From JASFEQ01 sp050122535 (GTDB lineage: Bacteria; Desulfobacterota; DSM-4660; Desulfatiglandales; HGW-15), in assembly GCA_050122535.1 (NCBI GenBank), contig JASFIT010000016.1, forward strand, positions 1-23,347: a stretch of 23,347 nt of DNA. Reading direction: 5' to 3'. The notes under the pieces are model-generated. The model was not told the DNA's origin. It worked only from the letters and a program-made list of their open reading frames with translations, and did not search any database. Numbering within the stretch: position 1 is the stretch's first letter; each line of letters starts with the position of its first letter. Both the position numbers and the translations under genes were made by a program. This document shows, piece after piece, positions 6,101-14,199 of this stretch.

Positions 6101-7819
6101 GTGGAAGTCATCAAGGCAGATGCGTTGATTTTGGGAAGCGGAGGAGCAGGCTTATTTGCCGCTTTGCATCTTTATGATAACAATCCCCATCTAAATATTA
6201 TCCTTGCCACTAAAGGTTTAATGGGCAAGAGCGGATGCAGCCGCATGGTGCAGGGCGGTTTCAATGCCGTATTGAATGAAAAGGACTCTTTGGACAAGCA
6301 CTTTGCGGACACGTTGAAAGGGGGAGCCTTTATCAATGATCAGGAGCTGGCCTGGACCCTGGTTAATGATGCACCCTCAACCATTCATGAATTGGAAGTG
6401 AAGGTCGGTTGTTTTTTTGATCGAGACACAGATGGGAGGATCCACCAAAAGGCCTTTGCCGGTCAGTCCTTTGACCGAACTGTCCACGTGGCAGATTTGA
6501 CCGGAATTCAAATTATTGGCCGTCTCACCGATCAAATATACGCGCGAAATATTACGGTTCTTGAAGAAACCCGGGGATTGGATCTGCTAACCACTGAGGA
6601 CGAAAAAGGGGTCGTTGGGGCGGTGCTTGCCAATATCAGAACAGGCGAGATGTTCGTGGTGAACGCCAAAGTGACGATCGTGGCAACGGGCGGTGCCGCA
6701 TCCATGTACAAGATCTCCGCGCCTTCCGTGGACAAAACAGGTGACGGAATGGGCATGTGCTTCAGGGCGGGTGCCGAGTTTGTTGATATGGAAATGGTTC
6801 AATTCCACCCTACTGGCTTGATTGCTGGCCAGTCTCGTTTAAGTGGAAGCCTTTTGGAAGAGGGTCTCAGAGGTGCCGGGGCCCGGCTTTATAATGGTTT
6901 GGGCGAACGCTATATGGAAAGGTACGACCCTGAGCATTTGGAAAGATCGACTCGTGACCGGGTCGCAAGGGCCGGTTACATGGAGATCATGGCAGGGCGG
7001 GGTACAAGGAACGACGGGATCTACCTGGACGCAAGCCACCTGGGTGCCAGGTTTGTGGAAGAAAAATTCCCTGGTATGGTGGAAAGGGTCAAAGACATTG
7101 GCAAGGACTTGGCCAGGGAAAAGGTGGAGATCACGCCCACCTCCCACTACCAGATGGGTGGGGTGAAGATAGACGTCCACTGCAGAAGCAATCTGAAAGG
7201 TCTCCTGGTGGCTGGTGAAGACGCAGGTGGGACGCATGGCGCCAATAGACTGGGTGGGAACGGGATATGCGATTCCACCGTATTTGGTCGCCGGGCAGGA
7301 GATATGGCTGCGGAACTGGCCTTGCGAGAAAACCTACGTCCGTTCAACGAATCCCAAGCAGAGGAAATCAGGATGCGTTGGCTAAGGCCCCTTCTGATCG
7401 ATTCAGGCCAGGATATCTATCCCATCCGTGAGGAGATGAAGAACCTCATGTGGGAAAAAGTGGGTCTCGTGCGGACTGGCACACAAATGGAAGAGGCGGT
7501 CCGTCGACTGGATGAGATTGCGCAAGATATGGAGCATGCTCGTGTGGAAAACAGACACCTCATTAGATACAACATGGAATGGCAGAATATCATAGATGTG
7601 ACCAACTCGATCACCGTGTGCAGAATGGTGGCCAACTCTGCCTTGCAGAGGGAGGAGAGCAGAGGGGCCCACTACAGGGAGGACTTTCCTGAACTGGACA
7701 ATAAGGGTTGGTTAGTAAACATACATCTAATTAGAAAAAGCGAAAGCGACATGACACTCACAACCAAACCCGTTAACCTAACTCGCCTCAAGACGGAAGA
7801 TCCAGAAAATCTCAGATAA
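6101..7819 (+). CDS. sdhA: Succinate dehydrogenase / fumarate reductase flavoprotein subunit
   Basis: This is a 572-residue catalytic subunit. The N-terminal FAD-binding Rossmann motif is ALILGSGGAGLFAALHL (residues 8-24). Catalytic and substrate-contact motifs are visible: QFHPTG, STRDRVARAG with the catalytic Arg region, HYQMGGV, and THGANRLGGNGICDSTVFG. It oxidises succinate or reduces fumarate and passes electrons to the SdhB clusters. The residue aligned with the histidine that covalently binds FAD in canonical SdhA/FrdA (in an S-H-T motif before QGG) is C46 in GKSGCSRMVQGG. The flavin is therefore probably bound non-covalently or differently. The start is GTG 6101 with GAGGAG at 6085-6090. 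Direction of reaction in the cell is not decided by the sequence. Confidence 0.9.
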   Translation: MEVIKADALILGSGGAGLFAALHLYDNNPHLNIILATKGLMGKSGCSRMVQGGFNAVLNEKDSLDKHFADTLKGGAFINDQELAWTLVNDAPSTIHELEVKVGCFFDRDTDGRIHQKAFAGQSFDRTVHVADLTGIQIIGRLTDQIYARNITVLEETRGLDLLTTEDEKGVVGAVLANIRTGEMFVVNAKVTIVATGGAASMYKISAPSVDKTGDGMGMCFRAGAEFVDMEMVQFHPTGLIAGQSRLSGSLLEEGLRGAGARLYNGLGERYMERYDPEHLERSTRDRVARAGYMEIMAGRGTRNDGIYLDASHLGARFVEEKFPGMVERVKDIGKDLAREKVEITPTSHYQMGGVKIDVHCRSNLKGLLVAGEDAGGTHGANRLGGNGICDSTVFGRRAGDMAAELALRENLRPFNESQAEEIRMRWLRPLLIDSGQDIYPIREEMKNLMWEKVGLVRTGTQMEEAVRRLDEIAQDMEHARVENRHLIRYNMEWQNIIDVTNSITVCRMVANSALQREESRGAHYREDFPELDNKGWLVNIHLIRKSESDMTLTTKPVNLTRLKTEDPENLR

Positions 7820-7836
7820 TGAACGCCCCCGGCTAA

Positions 7837-7889
7837 GCCTCCCGAGAGCATTCGAGAGGCGCTTTATAAAATCCTGCAAGGGATTTTAT
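7837..7889. terminator. Tandem hairpins after sdhA
   Basis: Two stem-loops follow sdhA. The first is GCCTC...GAGGC (7837-7860), with CGA/TCG pairing inside. The second is a 9-bp perfect stem, ATAAAATCC-TGCAAG-GGATTTTAT (7866-7889). The second ends in an A/T-rich arm followed by TTCAG, so termination would be weak. It may be an attenuator or an mRNA 3'-end stabiliser before the next gene. Confidence 0.45.
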
Positions 7890-7911
7890 TTCAGATCAGC
7901 GAGGTTAGCCC

Positions 7912-8823
7912 ATGACTCAATTCATTGGTTTTCCAAGGCCTGATGGGTCTGTAGGCATACGCAATCATATCCTCCTTTTAGGTTTGGATCACCCGGGCGT
8001 GAACGTATGTCACAAAGTGGCCGGACTGGTCAAGGAGACGCTGCTCGTTTTTCCTGGCTCTCAAGAGGGAGGTGTTTTGCGGGGAGTGATGGGGCATCCG
8101 AACGTGGCCGGAATTGTGATGGTGGGAGAAGGCTTTGAGGAGCAGGATGTGGACAGCCTTATTTCGGAGCTGGACAGATCTGGAAAGCCGCACGGGTTCA
8201 TCGACATGGGCGGAATGGGTTTCATGGAAGCTATGGCCAGGGCGACGCACACTGCAATGGATATGGTCCAGGATGTGAGTACCCATCGCCGGGAGTTGGT
8301 CAGGTTTTCTAAACTGTTGCCGGTCCTGTTCCACGCACCTGATGATTTGACGACAGAGGTGTTGGTCAGCTTCATGAAACGGCTAGAAGAGGAAAATGGA
8401 CGCTGCCTATGGGTAGGAAAAGGGGCCAAGAACCAGAAGTCCTTGAATGCAGAGATCAAAACAAATCTGGTAGGAGACGTGGGAATTGGAGAGGCTCCCG
8501 GGCCGCATCCTGGGGTTTATAGGTACATGGGCCCTGAAAGCCAAAAGGCGATTTTTAGGACTATTCTGGTATCGGGTGCCCAGATTATGGTATTTCCCTC
8601 TGGCACGAGGCAATTCATGGCCAGTGCCCTAATCCCTGGGCTCAGTTTCTCGTGTGGCCCAGATCCCGGCGCCGACCAGGTCTGTGACCTAAATTTGGGG
8701 CAAAAGGAGGATAGAAACCTCTCAAGTGAGGACGCAAGCCTCCTGTTGTTCAGTGAAATACTCGCCACCGCATCAGGTAAGCTCACAAGGCAAGAGGTAT
8801 TGGGAGACGTGCTGATGATATGA
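7912..8823 (+). CDS. Shortened UxaA/SuyB-like protein (altronate dehydratase C-terminal family)
   Basis: This 303-residue protein is clearly related to the SuyB-type protein encoded at 11783. The N-terminus GFPRPDGSVGIRNHILLLGLD matches GYRRENGRVGVRNHVIILPLD. Near the C-terminus, SGAQIMVFPSGTRQ matches SGAVVHLFPTGQGN. The section between is different and about 80 residues shorter. The SuyB motif with C151, E153, S154, D155 and the later E184/E187 pair has no counterpart. It is probably not an active lyase of the usual kind and could be a regulatory or accessory subunit, or a lyase with altered chemistry. It lies 92 bp after sdhA behind two hairpins, with GCGAGG as a modest ribosome-binding site. 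The function is unknown. Confidence 0.65.
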   Translation: MTQFIGFPRPDGSVGIRNHILLLGLDHPGVNVCHKVAGLVKETLLVFPGSQEGGVLRGVMGHPNVAGIVMVGEGFEEQDVDSLISELDRSGKPHGFIDMGGMGFMEAMARATHTAMDMVQDVSTHRRELVRFSKLLPVLFHAPDDLTTEVLVSFMKRLEEENGRCLWVGKGAKNQKSLNAEIKTNLVGDVGIGEAPGPHPGVYRYMGPESQKAIFRTILVSGAQIMVFPSGTRQFMASALIPGLSFSCGPDPGADQVCDLNLGQKEDRNLSSEDASLLLFSEILATASGKLTRQEVLGDVLMI

Positions 8824-9011
8824 TGCCCAACTTTGCCGCTGGCCACACAAAAATGTTGACACGTCGCCCCCCTGTTTAATAGATTAGCCCCTTCTCTAAG
8901 ATCGTCCATATTTAATAACCAAAAGACTATGAAAAAAGAGGACTTAAGGTAATTTTTTAACTTTTCACTTGAATAAGAGAGCGGGGATGGATGGCATCTT
9001 TTTAGATTCCC

Positions 9012-9229
9012 CTCCCTCCATAGGCTGTGTCGCAATTCGACAAAGCTGTCATTCCGGGCGAGCCCAAAGATTTTGGGCGAGACCCGGAATCCAGAAGGAT
9101 CCTGAAATATCAAATCATTCTGGATCCCGGCTCGCATCCCGCTTCCGTCTTCGCTGAAGCTTCGCCGGACAGGCCGCGGGACTTGGCCGGGATGACGAAT
9201 TGAGACAAAGCCTCTCAAGAGGAGGGAGA
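9012..9229. repeat. Dispersed palindromic element, family A, copy 2
   Basis: This is the second copy of the element at 3640-3842. Bases 9111-9202 match 3734-3825 with one mismatch, and 9033-9094 closely match 3657-3719. The middle 15 bp differs. Here the inverted ends extend further out, with CTCCCTCC near 9012 and GGAGGGAG near 9222-9229. It occupies nearly half of the 484-bp non-coding gap 8824-9307. The rest of that gap shows nothing I can name apart from A/T-rich sequence around 8920-8970. Confidence 0.85.
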
Positions 9230-9307
9230 TTGTTTTTAGGTTGAACGAAAAATGGCCCAGCCTTTAGGGTGGGGAAGTTCACTTGAAGACCAGTTGGGAG
9301 TTGATGA

Positions 9308-10372
9308 ATGAAACGTTATGATCCAGATGATGTGAAAGAGATCGTTTTAGAGATAGCTAAGGCAGCTGGCGTGTCTGACCAGGACGCGGAAACGTTGGCC
9401 GATTCTCTGGTGGATGCAGATATACATGGGCTATCTACCCACGGGGTTTCACGTGTGAATATTTATATTCGCAGGATTCAAAAGGGATTAATTGACCCGA
9501 AAGCGAAAATCTCTTTTGATAACAAACGAAGTTCTGTAATGGCTGTAGATGCGGGAAATGGCTTGGGGCAGGTGCAGGCTTCCAAGGTATTGGAACACTT
9601 GATCTCCATGGCAAAGGCGGGTGGGATTGCGGCATCGACCATACGAAATTCTCAGCATTTCGGTGCGCTCTCCTATTATTGCAACAGGGCCGCGCAGGAA
9701 AACATGATCTTGGTAGCCATGACCACTGCTGAGCCGTCCATGTCTCCTGAAGGGGGATGCGAGGCCTACTTTGGAACAAATCCCATAGCCGCCTCTTTCC
9801 CGACCGGCAAGGCGTTTAATTTTGTCAGGATCGACCTGTCCACTTCCCTTGTTGCTCGCGGCAATATCATCACTGCCCAGAAAGAAGGCAAAGCCATTCC
9901 ATTGGGGTGGGCACTGGACGTGGACGGCAATCCCACCACTGATCCGGATGAGGCTCTCATGGGAACGGTCCTTACCATGGCCGGTCATAAGGGATATGCC
10001 CTTGCGCTGTTTGTGGAACTCTTTTGCAGCGTACTTTCGGGGGCTGCCATCGGGTCTTCCATTGGTTCCATGTACAAGGATATGGATAGAAAGCAGGATG
10101 TGGGACATTTCTTCTGTCTCATGGATATTGGTGCCTTCATGGATGTATCTGAATTCAAGAGGCGTGTGGATTTGATGATCGATGAGATCAGGGCCTGCAA
10201 AAAACGGCCAGAAGTGGAAGAAATCCTCATCCCGGGTGAGAGGAGATTTCGGACAGCCCTTGAAAATCGGAAGCTGGGAATTCCGATAGGGGTCCAGACC
10301 TTTGATGAGCTTGAAGCACTGTGCGAGGAATACAAGATTCCGTTCAAGCTGAAAGAGAGAAGACGGGAATGA
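9308..10372 (+). CDS. comC: LDH2/MDH2-family 2-hydroxyacid dehydrogenase, probable (R)-sulfolactate dehydrogenase
   Basis: This is a 354-residue NAD(P)-dependent oxidoreductase of the malate/L-lactate dehydrogenase type 2 family. Family motifs run along the chain: ADIHGLSTHGVSR (around residues 37-49, with the active-site His), NSQHFGALSYYC, YFGTNPIAASFP, GWALDVDGNPTTDP and AGHKGYALALFVELF. Members reduce 2-oxoacids such as oxaloacetate, pyruvate or sulfopyruvate. In sulfolactate degraders ComC makes (R)-sulfolactate from sulfopyruvate. That role is assigned from the neighbours (SlcC-like, SuyA, SuyB) and cannot be told from sequence alone; malate dehydrogenase is the main alternative, given the fumarase and Sdh genes upstream. 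The stop codon lies inside a palindromic repeat. Confidence 0.75.
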   Translation: MKRYDPDDVKEIVLEIAKAAGVSDQDAETLADSLVDADIHGLSTHGVSRVNIYIRRIQKGLIDPKAKISFDNKRSSVMAVDAGNGLGQVQASKVLEHLISMAKAGGIAASTIRNSQHFGALSYYCNRAAQENMILVAMTTAEPSMSPEGGCEAYFGTNPIAASFPTGKAFNFVRIDLSTSLVARGNIITAQKEGKAIPLGWALDVDGNPTTDPDEALMGTVLTMAGHKGYALALFVELFCSVLSGAAIGSSIGSMYKDMDRKQDVGHFFCLMDIGAFMDVSEFKRRVDLMIDEIRACKKRPEVEEILIPGERRFRTALENRKLGIPIGVQTFDELEALCEEYKIPFKLKERRRE

Positions 10373-10481
10373 TGGAATGATGGAAGACTGGAATAATGGG
10401 CAAATAGGTGAGGGCAATAAATGTAATTTTCTAACCTCTCTGACCCAACATTCCATTGTTCCAATGTTCCAGTATTCCATC
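10367..10481. repeat. Word-repeat palindromic element (GGAAT type) between comC and slcC
   Basis: The left arm (about 10367-10400) is built from GGAATGATGG-like words. The right arm (about 10444-10481) is built from their complements (ATTCCATTGTTCCAATGTTC and similar). About 45 bp of unrelated sequence lies between the arms. The comC stop codon is within the left arm. The design is shared with 15767-15868 and 19021-19124. Confidence 0.75.
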
Positions 10482-10504
10482 GGGCAGCGAAGCGGAGCAA
10501 TATC

Positions 10505-11473
10505 ATGAGAGACGTTTTGGTCACAGAAAACATTGTGGGTTCTGAGATGGAATCCTTGAAGAGTCGTTTTGATGTGGCTTTTGAGCCTGAGTTGTGGAGC
10601 ACTCCAGCCAGGTTACAAGAGATGATCATTGATTTCAGGGCCATCATCGTGCGGAACCAGACCAGGGTGAACTCAGAATTGATCGCGTCAGCCCCTCACC
10701 TTCAGGTTATTGGCCGCGCAGGGGCCGGGCTGGACAATATTGATCTGGATGCAGCCTCCTCAGCAGGCATTGTTGTCGCCTACACGCCAGAGCAGAATGC
10801 CGTATCTGTTGCAGAACTGACGATTGGGATGATGCTTGCCTTGGCAAGGAAAATTATTCCCGCCCACCAAAGTACCCAGGCAGGCGGGTGGAAACGACGG
10901 GAATCCACGGGCACAGAACTCTACGGGAAAACGCTGGGATTGGTAGGGCTTGGTCGGATTGGATACCGGGTGGGGGCGAGGGCCAAGGGCTTCGGAATGG
11001 ATCTGGTGGCTTACGATTTGTATGCGAATCCTGACGCCATCACGGTTTCAGAATCATTTGCTCGCATGATGGATTTAGATGAACTGTTGGGCTTTGCTGA
11101 TTTCGTCTCCTGCCACGTACCCCTTACATCGGAGACCCTGGGTTTGTTCGATTACGAGAAATTCTGCAAAATGAAACAGACTGCCTATTTCATTAACACA
11201 TCAAGAGGAGAAGTGGTTGATGAGGAGGCTTTGGTTCAGGCTCTTGAACAGAAGAGGATTGCCGGGGCTGGGCTAGATGTTCGTCAACAGGAACCCCCCG
11301 AAGAAGGCCCTCTCTCAAGGATGGACAATGTCATTTTGACACCCCATATAGGGGCCTTTACCCGAGAAGGGCAAGACAGGGTGGTTTCTTCAGTGTGCCG
11401 GGATGTGGCTGCCATATTAGAAGGGGGAGAAGCCAGGAACTATTTTAGTCTTTCAAAACCAAAAAGAATGTGA
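10505..11473 (+). CDS. slcC: D-isomer-type 2-hydroxyacid dehydrogenase, probable (S)-sulfolactate dehydrogenase
   Basis: This is a 322-residue protein of the D-3-phosphoglycerate/D-2-hydroxyacid dehydrogenase superfamily. The NAD-binding fingerprint is TLGLVGLGRIGYRVGARAKG (around residue 145). Catalytic residues are visible as Arg in NTSRGEVVDE, Glu in DVRQQEPPEEG and His in LTPHIGAFT. In known sulfolactate pathways SlcC oxidises (S)-sulfolactate to sulfopyruvate with NAD+. The position directly before SuyA and SuyB (28 bp) and after the ComC-like gene supports this. By sequence alone it could be another D-2-hydroxyacid dehydrogenase. The ATG follows a repeat element, whose flank supplies GCGGAGC as a ribosome-binding site. 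Confidence 0.78.
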   Translation: MRDVLVTENIVGSEMESLKSRFDVAFEPELWSTPARLQEMIIDFRAIIVRNQTRVNSELIASAPHLQVIGRAGAGLDNIDLDAASSAGIVVAYTPEQNAVSVAELTIGMMLALARKIIPAHQSTQAGGWKRRESTGTELYGKTLGLVGLGRIGYRVGARAKGFGMDLVAYDLYANPDAITVSESFARMMDLDELLGFADFVSCHVPLTSETLGLFDYEKFCKMKQTAYFINTSRGEVVDEEALVQALEQKRIAGAGLDVRQQEPPEEGPLSRMDNVILTPHIGAFTREGQDRVVSSVCRDVAAILEGGEARNYFSLSKPKRM

Positions 11474-11501
11474 TAGACGGGATTAGAAAGGAGAGTGAAC
11501 C

Positions 11502-11780
11502 ATGATTCAGTTTCTCATTCATGACAAAGAGGACACGGTAGGTGTGGCTACAGTGGACATCAAGGCCGGGGAGACGGCCAAGGGGCTTTTTATGGACAGC
11601 CAGGAATCCATTGAGATGAAGGCCTTGAAAGATATTCCCCTGGGCCACAAGATCGCCATGAAGGATGCCAAGACGGGCGACACGGTGATCAAGTATGGAC
11701 AAGATATTGGCAAGGTTGTGGCCGACTACAAAGCCGGAGACCACGTTCACATTCACAATCTGAAGACGAAGAGGTGGTAG
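11502..11780 (+). CDS. suyA: (R)-sulfolactate sulfo-lyase, small subunit (SAF domain)
   Basis: This 92-residue protein corresponds to the N-terminal SAF-type domain of the UxaA altronate-dehydratase family, carried as a separate small subunit as in SuyA. It begins MIQFLIHDKEDTVGVATVDI and has the typical KDIPLGHKIAMKDAKTGD core and the ending HVHIHNLKTKRW. With SuyB it splits (R)-sulfolactate into pyruvate and sulfite. It has a strong AAAGGAGAG ribosome-binding site, starts 28 bp after slcC, and is followed 2 bp later by suyB, so the two subunits are made together. Confidence 0.85.
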   Translation: MIQFLIHDKEDTVGVATVDIKAGETAKGLFMDSQESIEMKALKDIPLGHKIAMKDAKTGDTVIKYGQDIGKVVADYKAGDHVHIHNLKTKRW

Positions 11781-11782
11781 AG

Positions 11783-12946
11783 ATGGACATTCCTAAATTC
11801 ATGGGTTATCGGCGAGAAAATGGTAGGGTGGGCGTCAGGAATCATGTGATTATTCTCCCATTGGACGATCTTTCCAATGCGTCCTCTGAGGCGGTGGCCA
11901 ATAACATCAAAGGGACCATGGCTCTGCCTCACCCTTACGGGCGACTCCAGTTTGGCGAGGACCTGGAACTGTTTTTCAGGACGCTGATTGGCACGGGGGC
12001 CAATCCTAACGTGGCTGCGGTCGTGGTGATTGGCATTGAGCCGGAATGGACCAACCGGATCGTGGAAGGGGTAGCGAAGACGGGAAAACCGGTGGAGGGT
12101 TTCTCCATTGAACGCTATGGGGACCTTAAGACCATCGAGATGGCCTCTCGCAAGGCCAAGGAGTATATCCACTGGGCTTCAGAGATTCAGAGGACAGAGT
12201 GTTCCTGCGATGAGCTCTACGTTTCCACAAAATGTGGGGAGTCGGATACCACATCCGGGCTCGCCTCCAATCCCACGGTGGGGAATGTGTTTGATAAGCT
12301 CAATGAGATGGGGGCGACCACCTGTTTTGGAGAGACTTCTGAGATCATGGGTGCGGAGCATGTCTGCAAAGAACGCGCCGCCACGCCGGAGGCGGGCGAG
12401 GCCTTTATGAAGACCTTTAATGCCTACAACGACATCATCCTGCAGTTCAAGACAGATGATCTTTCCGGCTCACAGCCCACCAAAGGGAACATCAGGGGCG
12501 GATTGACCACCATTGAGGAGAAGGCCTTTGGGAACTTGCAAAAGATCGGGAAAAAGGGAAAGTATGTGGGCGTGCTGAAGCCGGCTGAGGCCCCTACGGG
12601 CAAGGGATTGTGGTTTATGGACACCTCCTCGGCTGCGGCTGAAGCTGTGACCCTTTGGGCCGCATCGGGTGCTGTGGTTCACCTCTTTCCCACGGGGCAG
12701 GGCAACATCGTGGGCAATCCCATTGTGCCGGTGATTAAACTCTCAGCCAATCCACTCACCTGCGAGACCATGAGTGAGCACATTGATCTGGATGTCTCGG
12801 CCATCCTGAAGGGTGAGATGACCCTGGATGAAGCGGGGGACAAATTGATAGAGTTGATGGTGCGCACGTGCAATGGTCGTTTTACGGCGACCGAAGCCCT
12901 CGGCCATCGGGAATTTGTCCTCACTAAACTCTATATAAGCGCCTAA
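11783..12946 (+). CDS. suyB: (R)-sulfolactate sulfo-lyase, large subunit
   Basis: This is a 387-residue catalytic subunit of the UxaA/SuyB family. The N-terminal GYRRENGRVGVRNHVIILPL matches the family start. The core motif around C151 (KCGESDTTSGLASNPTVGN) is followed by E184 and E187 in FGETSEIMGAEH, which are probable metal/substrate residues. The C-terminal part carries LFPTGQGNIVGNPIVPVIKL. The gene releases sulfite from sulfolactate, and pyruvate enters central metabolism. Sulfite could feed dissimilatory sulfite reduction, though no dsr genes lie in this window. GTG 11774, inside suyA, is an alternative start. ATG 11783 behind GAGGTGG is preferred. The adjacent slcC- and comC-like genes argue for sulfolactate over altronate or galactarate. 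Confidence 0.85.
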   Translation: MDIPKFMGYRRENGRVGVRNHVIILPLDDLSNASSEAVANNIKGTMALPHPYGRLQFGEDLELFFRTLIGTGANPNVAAVVVIGIEPEWTNRIVEGVAKTGKPVEGFSIERYGDLKTIEMASRKAKEYIHWASEIQRTECSCDELYVSTKCGESDTTSGLASNPTVGNVFDKLNEMGATTCFGETSEIMGAEHVCKERAATPEAGEAFMKTFNAYNDIILQFKTDDLSGSQPTKGNIRGGLTTIEEKAFGNLQKIGKKGKYVGVLKPAEAPTGKGLWFMDTSSAAAEAVTLWAASGAVVHLFPTGQGNIVGNPIVPVIKLSANPLTCETMSEHIDLDVSAILKGEMTLDEAGDKLIELMVRTCNGRFTATEALGHREFVLTKLYISA

Positions 12947-13074
12947 AAGGGGGTGAGAAAAGGGGGTTAAGGCGCTTCTTTAGTGACGTTGCCGAATATG
13001 TAAGAGAGAAAAAGGGGCAAGTATCGAAGGGAAATTAAACAGATAACCTTTAGCTTACAAGGAGGTAACGAACC

Positions 13075-14070
13075 ATGAAAATGATCAGATTAGTGGTTGC
13101 GGCGCTTATCGTTTTTTCATTCGTTGGTCTCTATTTTGTGTCTCCCCAGACGGCATATGGGGCATGCACCGTACGGGTTGCACAGCAGTATGGGCTCTGG
13201 TGTGCTGTCAATACCATTGTGGTGCAGAAGAAGTTGATAGAGAAGTATGCACCAGATTGCGCAGTTGTTGAGTCAAGGTTTGCCTCTGGGGCTGATGTGA
13301 GGAGCGCACTGATTGCAGGACGCCTAGAGGTGGGGATATCCGGCTTTGCACCTTTTATTAAAGGATGGAGCAAAGGGGCCCCCACCAAGACGGCTGATGT
13401 GATGACAGCCTATAAACATGAGCTTGTCACCTATCATACGGATATCAAGGACATTCACGGGTTCGTTAAATTGTCCAAGTCCAAGGCGGGTTTCAAGATC
13501 GGCGCACCTGCGCCAGGGAGTTCGAACCACATCGCATTGCAGTGGTATCTCAAAAACAATGGTTATGATCCTAAGACTCTGGATACATTCATTGTGAAGA
13601 TGAAACACCCCATCTCTTACCAATCCCTGGTTACAAAACAGATCGATGCCCACGTGACGAGCCCTCCCTTTGCAGTGCTTGAAAAAGAGAAGGGAATGAA
13701 ATCCTTGGCTGGCCTGTGGCCCAATCCGGGAGGCTGGATGCCCAACGCGCAAGTGGTGGTGAACACCAAATGGGCCAGTTCGAATCCCAAGGTTTATCAG
13801 GCTGTTGTGAAGGCCTATAATGAGGCAGCGGCCTGGGCCACCCAGAACCCGAGGGAAGCGGCAGAGATCTTGGCGCCCACGCTGAAGATGTCTGTGGAAG
13901 ACACCATGAAGCAGCTGAAGACTGAGGCCCGTTACGATGTGTCAGAATACAACATTGAAGAGCAACTGCTTAGGTACAGCGCTTTCATGTACGAGGTGGG
14001 CCTGATCAAAAGGATGCCAAAGAAGCTGAGCGATTTCGCCATGCCGGAACTCGTCAAGGCAGGATATTAA
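13075..14070 (+). CDS. ABC transporter periplasmic substrate-binding protein (NMT1/TauA/SsuA type)
   Basis: This 331-residue protein has a signal peptide at residues 1 to about 29 (positive MKMIR start, hydrophobic core, then SPQTAYGA). The mature part has the two-lobe layout of taurine/alkanesulfonate-type binding proteins. Examples are SRFASGADVRSALIAGRLEV near the N-lobe and APAPGSSNHIALQWYLKNNG at the ligand site. It should capture an anionic solute in the periplasm for the ATPase and permeases encoded downstream. Placement after suyB suggests sulfolactate or a related sulfonate, but the family also binds unrelated compounds. An excellent ribosome-binding site AAGGAGGT lies 8 bp before the ATG, and a terminator-like hairpin follows the gene. 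Both fit high-level expression relative to the membrane parts. Confidence 0.85.
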   Translation: MKMIRLVVAALIVFSFVGLYFVSPQTAYGACTVRVAQQYGLWCAVNTIVVQKKLIEKYAPDCAVVESRFASGADVRSALIAGRLEVGISGFAPFIKGWSKGAPTKTADVMTAYKHELVTYHTDIKDIHGFVKLSKSKAGFKIGAPAPGSSNHIALQWYLKNNGYDPKTLDTFIVKMKHPISYQSLVTKQIDAHVTSPPFAVLEKEKGMKSLAGLWPNPGGWMPNAQVVVNTKWASSNPKVYQAVVKAYNEAAAWATQNPREAAEILAPTLKMSVEDTMKQLKTEARYDVSEYNIEEQLLRYSAFMYEVGLIKRMPKKLSDFAMPELVKAGY

Positions 14071-14088
14071 TCGAGGAGCAACATTACT

Positions 14089-14122
14089 GGGGGGGACCGC
14101 AACTCCTGTTAGGTCCCTCCCC
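14089..14122 (+). terminator. G/C-rich hairpin after the binding-protein gene
   Basis: GGGGGGGACC (14089-14098) pairs with GGTCCCTCCCC (14112-14122), giving ten base pairs with one bulged T and a 13-nt loop. No T-run follows directly. It is probably a 3'-end stabiliser for the binding-protein message, working with the hairpin at 14151. Confidence 0.5.
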
Positions 14123-14150
14123 ACCCCCATATTAATCGATTAACATGCGC

Positions 14151-14179
14151 AAAAGGGAATGCTAACAGGTTCCCTTTTT
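14151..14179 (+). terminator. Intrinsic terminator/attenuator between binding protein and ATPase genes
   Basis: AAAAGGGAA (14151-14159) pairs with TTCCCTTTT (14170-14178) around a 10-nt loop and ends in a five-T run. It lies just before the ATPase start at 14200. Partial termination here would lower ATPase and permease levels relative to the binding protein, a common arrangement in ABC importer operons. Confidence 0.6.
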
Positions 14180-14199
14180 AGTTTAAGAGTAGGAGCACA

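Noticed and set aside
8517..9218. 233-residue minus-strand open frame
   Set aside because: It is antisense to the SuyB-like gene and then reads through the family A repeat. The repeat gives the same meaningless peptide at 3640-3842.
9488..10480. 330-residue minus-strand open frame
   Set aside because: It is antisense to the well-supported comC-like gene and extends into a repeat; no family features were recognised.
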